Part shown: positions 52,568-64,000 of the stretch, piece by piece | Position numbering within the stretch: the stretch's first letter is position 1 | How the letters are laid out: each line of letters starts with the position of its first letter | Notes under the pieces: generated by a model | Seen by the model: the letters and a program-made list of their open reading frames with translations, nothing else | Database searches by the model: none | Told to the model about the DNA's origin: nothing | Position numbers and translations under genes: made by a program | Assembly (NCBI RefSeq): GCF_024713975.1 | Contig: NC_091098.1 | Coordinates: 14,432,316-14,496,315, forward strand | DNA from: Paralichthys olivaceus | Lineage: Eukaryota > Chordata > Actinopteri > Pleuronectiformes > Paralichthyidae | Length of the DNA stretch: 64,000 nt | Reading direction: 5' to 3'

Positions 52568-55160
52568 TCAAGGCTCAAATGTTCCATCGTGAAGCTTCCA
52601 CAGAATGTACGTCAATGTTATGATGCAGAAAAGCACAAGCAGGTACATGCAGAGGACGACCCAGCGACAGCGATACAGCCAGTGAGTCAGAGGAAGTTGT
52701 CTCCATGAAGATCTACACCTGGTGAGAGGTCAGTCAGTGTGTGTGTGTGTGTGCAGAGGAAATACTTATCGCAGTCATATAAAGGATTCGAATAAATATG
52801 TTTTTACTTACGTGCCCGCGGAGATCTGTCTGTAGATATTTGTTCTCTTTTTCTCCTTGTCTGACTTCTTCTTTGAAAGCACAGCTTTGCCCTTGTGTCT
52901 CTGTCTCAAACTATCCACAGGGGGACTGTGATAGAGACACACATTTTAAAGGTGTTACTCCAGCTGAATTATTCCACTGCAATATCATGCTAAGTTACAA
53001 CGGGACCTGTGTAACATGCTGTGTTGTCTTATAATGGATAGAAAAATAGAAAAGGAAAAAGAAAATAACAGTCTACCATTTTTAGCTAATCTTGGGTAAA
53101 TGTCAATAGTTGTGTTTCATTGGTCCATGTTGCCAGATTCATTTATAATTAATCAAATTACATTCAGGAAGGTCATTGCCACACAGAGTCTGAGGCCAGT
53201 TTAATAATCCAGCCTTAAAAAAACAGATAAATAAACTCCAAACATAAATCTGTGGGTTTACGTGTCTGCTGTCATGATTTTGATTCGCCTCATTCTTACT
53301 ACCTCTACCAAGAAGGTTATGTTTAACTTGGCATTTGTTTGTTTGCCTGTTAGTTCGTAGCATTGCACAAGAACTATTGGACAAATTGCCATGAAACCTG
53401 GATGCATTATGGGTTAGGAAAGAAAGCGTTATATCTTGGTGTGGATCCTGGAAATTATTTTCACTTTCTTTGATTTTTCATTGAATAATTCACAGATCTG
53501 GATGAAAAAATTCAGAGATGTTGAGAGGACTGATATTTATGAGAATGTGCAGTTTGTTGCAAATCCAAATAAAAATCTGTATTTAGTGAATTCAAATGTG
53601 GTTTTCATGAGGGGAACTGATGACTGTGACAAATCTGGCTTCTTTGTGAGTTGCTTTAAAACCTGACTTTAAAAATGCAATGACCTCTAGTGTAAATAAT
53701 AATCAGTAGATAAACAGGTCAGAGGCAGCTGCTCTCTCTGTGTCAGTGCCTGTAAAGTAATGTAATGTGGCAGCATTAGAAGACAACATCTGCCAAACAG
53801 ACATTTTTCATGGATTTCTGTTTCCAGACTGTACTTTTTGTTTGGTGTTTTCCTGGTGACCACTTGATTTGAAGGAGGGGGCTCTGTGATGGGGATGGGA
53901 TGAGGGTCCAGAGGGTCCGGAAGAAGCTGAGCAGCTGAAGCTTGTGGTGGATTTTCATCTGGATCAATTGGCCTGAAATAAAAAAAGCAAATCAAGTGAT
54001 GCATTCTTGTTGATTTTAAACATTTATCATGTAGATCAGATTCAGAGCACAAACACTGAGCCTCTAGTTGACCTGTCGTCCACTGAGTAGCCGTCGTCCT
54101 TGGCGATGGCACAGCAGCTGGACTCTGAACTCAGGGATGGAGACGGACACGCAGGGAAGGACTTCTTGCTGGAGGAGCCTCCATGAGCTGACCGCTTCTT
54201 CGAGTCTTTCCTTTTCTTCTCCTGCAGAGACAAAAAAGAAGGCAGTCATTATATTTTATGGATGTGCAAAAGAAATTCTAGTGTCTAAGCTTCATTTGAT
54301 GAATTTCTTTTTTTATTCCTCATCTTAAACTGTGAACTGTCCTTTCTACTGACACAGTGTCCTTTACAATCCTTGCATGACACACTTGAACTAATGTTCC
54401 CTCCGCATTTCATGTACTTGATGTGTGGTCACTTCCTCTCCAGCGTATACTTAGCTCTGTATTCAACTGAAACTGCCACCACAGATGATAATACTTGAAG
54501 AACATGTGGGAGAGCTCAGCAAAGAAACCTTCTTACCTGTGTTTGATTGGGAATTATTGATACGCTGACTCTTCGACGGCTGTTGTTCTAATAGAAAAAA
54601 GAGGAAGAAGAGAATATGAGCTAGACTGACGTGAGACAAGCTGCAATAAGTCCCATTATCTCTGTACCTGCAGAAAGCTTCTCAGTCTGCTGTCACTGTC
54701 CCCTGGATCTACGACAAGAGAAGCACTCATCAGTCAAATGTCCCACATGACGAACTCTTCAGACACACAGACGGACTAAAGTAAAGAAGAAACCTGGTGA
54801 GGCTCTGGGGTCGATGATGTTTCTGCTGGAGTTTTGCTGCTGGATCATCTTCTTGGCCTCTTCCAGCTCGGCTGTGTTTCTGTCATGACGCCTCCTCAGA
54901 TTCTCCACGTGAGCCACCATGAGCTCCACAGCTCGACTCACTCGAGCCTCCTGTCACAGAAAATAACAGAATATTCCACAACAAGGCCCTGACAAAGAAA
55001 TACATATCGTCCAGAAACACCTCATCACCTGGTGCACGGCTCCGAGGACCTCGGCTGTGTTGGAAATTCGTTCCACGGTCCCACCAAGTATGTCCAGAGA
55101 GAGCTCCAGCCTCTGCAGGATCTTACTGCGCTTACTGTCCAGACACAGGCCCTTCAGTGT

Positions 55161-55214
<54 letters not shown>

Positions 55215-56833
55215 GTGACCCTGCTCTGTGGTGGTGTCACACAGAGACTTCAGATCAACCTTCTCATACTGACTGTACCTCCAGGGTCTCTCTGCCTCTG
55301 GTCAGCTCCAGCTGAATGTTCTCCTCGGCCAGGTTGCGGGCATGCTCCTCCGCCTGCAGCCTCTGCTTCAGGGTGTACTGATCACAGCGGAAAGCCAGAG
55401 CGATCTGAGAGAAGGCCGACTGACAGCACAAACAAACACATCATTCATCTCACTCAGGTTTCCTGTGAGGGAAAATGTATTTTTGTGTTTTTGACTGATT
55501 CTATGTCAGGTCTTAAACACCGAAACTTTGAGATGACAATAAAACGTATAAAACTTAAACAATTTAATCTCAAGAAGAGTATTTTTAAAAGATACATGAA
55601 TTAACATAACATAATGTAAATGCACCTGATTTAATCAATGCTGCCTCAATCATTTACAGATTCAGGACCAAATCAGAAACCACATACTCAAAACCAACAT
55701 TAGGGGAAAAAAGGTCCCAGAGCATTTTCAACCAATAATACTCATGTTATATATATCGAGTGGTAATATGCACAATACATCACACACACACACACACACA
55801 CAAACATATTTTGGTGTTGCCCAAATTTAATTTAATTTATTTTTAATCCAAACTTAGATCCAGCCCTCTGCTCACTGTAGTTGATGTATTTATTTAAGTA
55901 AATAATTTTTTCCTCAACCAAAGACCCCTGCACAGTAGAAAATAATAAATAAATATAATATTTGTGAATAGCTAAATTCGTGTCCCTTCGGTTAATTTAA
56001 CATACCCTCTTTTTTTAACTCTTAAGTGAAAGACATTTACAAGAGAAATGTCTTTGAAAGAAATAAGACATGTATTAAAAGTATTTTTACAACATGTCAA
56101 CACAGAGTATAACCTGATCATTTTAAAGGGGAAATCTTGAAACTTCTCATGGACCCCCTGGCAGTGTGACATAGAGCACCGGGGGTCCATGTTTCCTGGT
56201 TGTGACCGCACATAATGCAATGAGAGACAGGCTACCAGCAATGTCACAACTCCAACCACCTCTTTTTTATTTCTTATTAGACATGTGTGTGTGCAACTCA
56301 AAAAATAGAAAAAGCTGTTCCATGATATGATAGTGAATAAGAAGGAGGAGCCTTACCTCCAGATCTTTCTCTGGCATCTCTACACTGTGATAAAAAAGAA
56401 GTGTTAATGAAGCTAAAATTATTATTAAAATGATTTCAATATATAGATTATGATGTTAGGGTGAAGGTTGTGTGAGTGTCAGTATATTGCACCTGTTGAG
56501 GCCGACACGCTCTATGATGGACAGCTCGTTCCAGCTGATGATTGACGGCTCCTCTTGACTGGTTTCTGATCCAAAATTAAAATCCAGATTAACTTTAGAG
56601 CCATTGTCACATTTTTTTTTTACACGAGTTTTTGTTTTAACTGTGTACCTTCTTCACTGTCCTCACTGCCCAGCATGGTGTGCAGGCTGTAGCCGCTCGT
56701 CTCTGCATCAGGCTGCAACAGGTTCAGAAACATTAGGTCGGATCATTCAACAGAAAGTGTTGAACGCTATTAACAGGAGCAGGCAGCAGATTACCTGACT
56801 CACCTCAGCGTGCATCACTTCATTAGCTGCCAT
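52568..56833 (-). CDS. IRAG/LRMP (JAW1) family tail-anchored membrane protein
   Basis: ER or nuclear-envelope protein family (IRAG1/MRVI1, IRAG2/LRMP) linked to IP3-receptor calcium release; zebrafish lrmp acts in pronuclear congression. 13 exons, in phase, 422 residues: 56833-56804, 56712-56649, 56565-56493, 56384-56357, 55419-55279, 55160-55029, 54950-54794, 54708-54668, 54587-54537, 54221-54073, 53972-53835, 52925-52812, 52718-52568. Shared with human IRAG1 are SWNELSIIERVGLN, EMPEKDLE, ALAFRCDQYTLKQRLQ, AEVLGAVHQ, VENLRRRHDRNTAELEEAKK, QQNSSR and RRRVSVSIIP. Exons 5-7 form coiled coil. The last exon has one hydrophobic helix (VVLCMYLLVLFCIITLTYIL) eleven residues from the end, so the protein is a tail anchor. 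The short length favours IRAG2 (human about 555) over IRAG1 (about 900), but the paralogue is not settled. Confidence 0.88.
53297..53620 (+). mobile_element. Dispersed MITE-like repeat, copy C
   Basis: It begins ACTACCTCTACCAAGAAGGT and continues with ATTGCCATGAAACCTGGATG, TTGGTGTGGATCCTGG and GGACTGATATTTATGAG. Same family and orientation as copies A and B. It sits in the 3' part of the IRAG/LRMP-family gene (intron between 52925 and 53835). Confidence 0.65.
55167..55210. repeat. (AC)n microsatellite beside an exon
   Basis: A run of about 44 bases that begins a few bases from the acceptor of IRAG/LRMP-family exon 6; on the sense strand it is a (GT)n run just upstream of the acceptor. Confidence 0.9.
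55420..56356. other. IRAG/LRMP-family intron 4, no gene seen
   Basis: AT-rich, with a short CA run near 55780-55802. No recognisable exon. Confidence 0.55.
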
Positions 56834-57780
56834 CTTCACAATAATCCAAACGTCTCCCTCAGATTAAATCATTAAGAGCCTCCACACAGCGAACAGAGGA
56901 TTTCCATTGTTGCCCTGAACACAAGATATTTGAAAAGGTTCCCGTCCTTGTTTGGTTCATTTTCTCCTTCAGCCTCGTACTTAGAACAGATAATCCTATT
57001 AGGAGATCCACAGTCAAACCAGAGTATAAGACAACTGGCCGAAGAGGCTCATGGGAAACTTCTATCTGCTTCTGTTTTATCTGTGGGAATAAACACTCTT
57101 TTGTCACAGATCTTATCACCTGCATGTTAAGCAGTTGACTTAATTTTTAAGCTTTAATCGTTGGAAGTGTCTGCCTGAATAAGGACAGCAGGAGGATTTG
57201 ACACCTGTACACATGAATCCTCTTACATAATGTCATGTTTCACATTTAAGGTGTACTCTTTCGAACACCTTATCAAATGTTTTTGTTACATTTTACCAAT
57301 TTTTCCTTGGACATGACTGATGTCAGTCTCAAACATTGAACTCCTGCACCATAAAACACTGATCATCTGATTCAAAGCAGGAAGATGCCCATTACCAGCT
57401 GTTTTAGTTTATAAATGTAACTAGGTCAAGGCCTATTTTGCTTCAACAGCACAAACACACATTGATCATATTTAAATTTATGACACTGATGGATTTATCA
57501 ACATGAACCAGGATTTTGAAGGACAAGGTATTTGAACAGCTTGTTACTGTCCCTTCCAGAGGAACTTTAACTTTGTCCATTATCTTCTTACAACACCATG
57601 AACCAAGGTTGGTACATTACCAAGTAATCCTGAGTATTTCAGTGTGAGGAGGAAAAAACTCATTGAAATCCACCAAAACATAAAATGAAGCATCTTAGAC
57701 CATTAAATTATGAAAAGCTATATTTCAAAACACACCAGGGAGCAAACCTGACAAATAAAAACACAAACAGTCAATTTTGG
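56834..57780. other. Intergenic between the IRAG/LRMP gene and rpl10a
   Basis: Both neighbours are on the minus strand, so this interval should hold the IRAG/LRMP promoter. No CpG island and no coding exon was recognised. Confidence 0.5.
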
Positions 57781-57798
57781 AGCATCTCCACTTTTTTT

Positions 57799-57804
57799 TT
57801 TATT
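57799..57804 (-). terminator. rpl10a poly(A) signal
   Basis: AATAAA on the minus strand, 18 bases after the stop codon, giving the very short 3' UTR typical of ribosomal-protein genes. Confidence 0.7.
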
Positions 57805-57821
57805 TACTGAAAAACTGTCAT

Positions 57822-60539
<2,718 letters not shown>

Positions 60540-60572
60540 TTTAGCGGCTCGTCCCTCCCGTGCGGCTACGAT

Positions 60573-60582
60573 GAAAAAGGAA
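60573..60582 (-). promoter_or_regulatory. Candidate 5' TOP tract of rpl10a
   Basis: On the minus strand, CTTCCTTTTTC about 35-45 bases before the ATG is the pyrimidine tract expected at the cap site of a ribosomal-protein mRNA (mTOR-dependent translation). The cap position is inferred. Confidence 0.5.
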
Positions 60583-60599
60583 GTGCAGCAGGAAGTTAC

Positions 60600-61690
60600 G
60601 CACAATATAGGCGACCGTGGTGACGTAACCAAAACAGCGGAGGACGTTTTATGGAAGAAACATTTATGTTCTAAAGTTTTTAAACTTCATTTGTTAGACA
60701 AAATATTTCAAATCAATTAAAACTAAAATATGCTATTTATTTCTATCGATTAATTCATATTTTTTGCAGTATTTTGTAGTATTTTATTCTTTGCTCAGAA
60801 TGGGAAAAACAATGCAATCTAAATGTAAGGTTTCACCTATGGGTTTCACACATTAAAATAATAAAATAAACTATTTCAAATCATTGCCCCTTAAGTTTGA
60901 GTGCTGCATTTGAAACCACACAGAAGAACAATCAATACGATCTTTCTCAGGTATTAGAGGTAAAAAGGAAAGTTTGAATATTACATTATGTATATTATGT
61001 AAGAATTTCTTTAACACATCATTCTGGTTGATGTGGCAATAATTACAGGTGGTTATTGGGTATTTTAATCCAGATTGAATATTGACATTATTCACCATTT
61101 ATTCATTATCCATTTATATATGTTTATTTACTGTTTGTCTTCATACAGAGTTTATGGGTTAAGCTGAATCCAATATTCATTATGTAAAATCTGAATCTGA
61201 AGAATAACTATTCTTTACAGCTCTCAAATAATGCACTGAAGTGAGAGGTACAATGTTTTGAAATAAATTGAAATGAAAATATTCAATAGAATATTCCTTC
61301 AAATTATATTAAAGGCTCAGACCTGTATTCAGCCATTTTTTCTAGCACAACATTCTTTAAGTTAGACACATATTCTGGAAAATATAGGCTGGGAATAATG
61401 TGGTTGCTAAAGTCTACTTAACATTAACAAGCTGCAAATTGTCCCGACCTCACATGTCCAACAAAACATAAGGGACAATTAGAGACTTTCAGATTTACAG
61501 TCTATAAACTCCTAAACAGTGTTCACTTTAAATCACTGTCAAGAAGCAGACACAAATGGAATTGAACATGTTTATTTACATGTGTTAGATGCAGATCAGA
61601 AAAGACTTAATGACCCACCATCAAGTCCCAACATTTAGCATTTATAAGAATGATATAAACATGTAATAAATGCTTAAAAATCCACTATAA
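60600..61690. other. Intergenic between fance and rpl10a
   Basis: AT-rich. No gene was recognised. fance and rpl10a are in the same orientation, so this holds the fance 3' end and the rpl10a promoter. Confidence 0.55.
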
Positions 61691-61698
61691 TGCAGCTG

Positions 61699-61704
61699 TT
61701 TATT
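61699..61704 (-). terminator. fance poly(A) signal
   Basis: AATAAA on the minus strand, 100 bases after the stop. Confidence 0.5.
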
Positions 61705-61803
61705 AATTTAATGTCAAGTGTCCATCCATTCCTCTGCTCACAGCTACATTATACAGCACTAATTACATGTGTACATTGTAAATGCTTAATAAGTTAAGTG
61801 CTA

Positions 61804-64000
61804 TCATGTTGTGTGTGTTATTCTTTTCAGAGCAGCTTGAAGAGACTTTTTCAGGAAGGTTTCATTCAACGTCAGGCAACAGGACAGGGAGTGTTTGTGT
61901 GCAGCCGTCATCTGGAAAAAAGATAGAAACATGCACAAAGAGCTCAAACACAGTTCAATCCAATGTTCAAACATTAACTCATGATATAAACCCAAAAACT
62001 CACATGGCTGCTATATTTGGTGAGGACTGTTAACATCATTTTAGCAAACTTCACAGACTTTGTGAATTGAGGACCCTGGCTGACGAGCTGTTCGATGAAC
62101 TGTGTGAACACTTCTTCATTCAAATCAGGCTGGAAAAAAGAAAAGAGGCAGATCAATAACAGTGAGTATTAGGTCTGGTCTTGCAGCACTTTTCTCACGA
62201 GTGAACACTGGACTAACCTTGGACTCGAGCAGGCTGTGGATAACAGAGAGCACCGCCTCACTCCACTCAATGCTGAATGTCATTCTGGGAGAAAAAGGGT
62301 GAAAGAAAAAAACTAAAATGACTGCACTGTGGTTGAATGGCTCAGCCAACCAGTGGAGTTTCCGTGTACACATTTCTACAGACTTTTTCCCCCACATTTT
62401 TATTAGGTCAATGTGACCTTTGACCATTAAAACAGAATCACTTCAACTGAAAATCTTAGTCCAAGTGACAACTGATCAAAAGTTAAATAAATTCCCTCAA
62501 GCACTCTCGAATGGACGGACAACCTGAAGACATAATGCCCTTGGCCACTGTCTATCGCAGACATAAATATAAAAAACAACCAATCACCATCAGAGACCCT
62601 TATTTTGAACTCATTATTATTCTGTGCTTCTTTGACTTGACCTGATTCTGCGGTCTTGTCTTTGGACTTTGTGTCTGAAAACTGCAACAAAAACACAGCA
62701 TGATCTTACTGAAGCAGCAGGAGTCTGTAATGAGAATCCAGACAGCCCTCTATCAGTCGGTTTAGCAGCTCCGCCTGTGGATTCCCTGAAAACAAGAGGA
62801 ATTTCAGAATAGAAGATCAATTGATGTTTGGGCAAAGGACCAGATTACAGGTCCTGGCTCATGCTCATTCTGTGTGCTTTAACCAATGACACTGAATCCA
62901 CTGCTGCTCTGTCACTGACAGACCCTGATCCTCCCTGAGACAAACTGTGTACACAGATGACACATTTACAGTTGTTGCTCAGCCTTCTCCTCACCTATGT
63001 TCTTCTCCTTTAGAATTGGTCCGATTAGAGCGTGGCACATCGGTCTGGGATAGCGGCCACACAGCGATGTTACTGCAGTGACCAGGCACCTGGAGGCCGG
63101 TTCTGACAGAGACAGCACCTACACAGCACCAGGATGCTCCATTAGTATCAAACACGGCGACGCAGTTTTGCATCGTTTGCCTATGCAGTGCTGTACCCTC
63201 TCCAGCAGGAGGCTCTTGATGAGTGTTGCGGCCGTGCTGTAGCTGAGGTCAGGAGAGAGCGTCAGAACACTGCTGCACAGTTTAGGCAGCGTCGGCTCCG
63301 GGACATCAGGCAAACTCAGCGCGCTACATAACGCCTCCACCTGAATAGCAGAGATAGAGGAGCGGGAATTGTTGCATCAGGAAACATCAGCAAGCAAATG
63401 TTATGAGTGGTTCAGAAAAGCTTCTTCACTGATTTAGTGAAGCTACAGAGGAAAGTACATTAAGCTGGAGTCTAACTAACTATTGGGATTTAGAAGATAA
63501 GGTGAAGTAATGTTTGAATTTAAAGCGTGACTGAGCATGAAAACATTTTTTTTTAAATCAGATATAACATTTTGAGGACGCACTTGGGCAGGATCACAGT
63601 CATTCAGCACTTTGAACACATCCATGGAGCTCTGGTCCCACTGAAAACACACACAATAAACATAATTATTATAATAATAAAAAATATCCCTTTTTAAAGA
63701 CTGCACTGGGTAGATGAGAGAAAACAACTCTCCTCACCTCTGTATGACTTTCCAGTAATTCTTTTATTTGAAGAACAGAAACCTGAAAAATGAATACACC
63801 AGTTTTATTTCACATCTAATCTGTGATAAAAAATGGTTGGATTAGTAAACTTGATTTGATCAGTTCAGCCTCTTTGTAGAAATGGATGATACATTTTGTC
63901 TCTACCTTTATGTGTTCAGGCAGAGAGTCACACAGTCTGTCTGGTGCTGGCTGCAGTTCTTCAGCAGGAGTTTCTGCTGCAGCATCTCTTTCTAACCTTT
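61804..64000 (-). CDS. fance: Fanconi anaemia group E protein, C-terminal part (5' end beyond window)
   Basis: Subunit of the Fanconi core complex that links it to FANCD2 in interstrand crosslink repair (nucleus). Nine exons are seen, minus strand: 64000-63906 (continues past the edge), 63782-63738, 63640-63584, 63340-63197, 63118-62995, 62785-62710, 62284-62218, 62129-62004, 61911-61804, in phase. The segments map onto the human helical-repeat C-terminal domain: LPEHIK, EALCSALSLPDVPEPTLPKL, LTLSPDLSYSTAATLIKSLL, FAKMMLTVLTKY (human YAKLMLTVMTKY) and TFLKKSLQAALK (human TFLRKSLKAALK). This is the domain that binds FANCD2. Adjacent to rpl10a in the same orientation, as in human 6p21.31. Confidence 0.93.

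Noticed and set aside
53687-54112. 141-codon minus ORF as a complete separate gene
   Set aside because: Only 53835-53972 is a real exon of the IRAG/LRMP-family gene; the rest is intron read-through.

Overview
This is a gene-dense stretch of animal nuclear DNA and almost certainly comes from a teleost fish. Genes are split into many exons with GT..AG introns. CA, GA and TA microsatellites are frequent, and several MITE-like repeats common in fish genomes are present. Protein fragments match vertebrate families throughout. I assembled exons by hand from splice signals and reading phase and compared them with human proteins from memory, so family assignments are strong but paralogue letters (a/b) are not. 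No virus-derived element, CRISPR array, rRNA or convincing tRNA was seen.

Layout, left to right: mapk14 (p38 alpha kinase, minus strand, first four coding exons, 439-6150); elapor1 (minus, 22 exons, 7789-20106); cfap276 (plus, 4 exons, 20822-21966), which starts about 0.7 kb from elapor1 head to head and has a candidate ciliary X-box just before its ATG; smc5 (minus, 24 exons, 22521-33178); a largely gene-free interval with a GC-rich, promoter-like patch near 34.7-35.2 kb; a FAM107-family gene (plus, 38468-39431); a repeat-rich interval (40-47 kb) with a 25-base G-run and a pentanucleotide satellite; inava (plus, 9 coding exons, 47084-51735); an IRAG/LRMP-family tail-anchored protein (minus, 13 exons, 52568-56833) lying tail to tail with inava; rpl10a (minus, 6 exons, 57822-60539); and the 3' part of fance (minus, 61804 to the right edge).

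The genes are unrelated housekeeping and signalling genes rather than one system: stress kinase signalling, endolysosomal trafficking, a ciliary microtubule protein, the SMC5/6 DNA-repair complex, innate or junctional signalling, an ER membrane protein, a ribosomal protein and a Fanconi-anaemia core subunit. Two pairs keep neighbours also linked in human: elapor1-cfap276 (1p13.3) and rpl10a-fance (6p21.31, the same band region as MAPK14). smc5, inava and the IRAG/LRMP gene come from other human chromosomes. I found no convincing undescribed biological system. The most checkable oddities are a fossil copy of mapk14 exon 3 inside intron 1, a G24 run beside a mapk14 splice donor, a dual-use splice site and alternative first exon at inava, abutting poly(A) signals between inava and the IRAG/LRMP gene, and an unexplained promoter-like patch near 34.7-35.2 kb.
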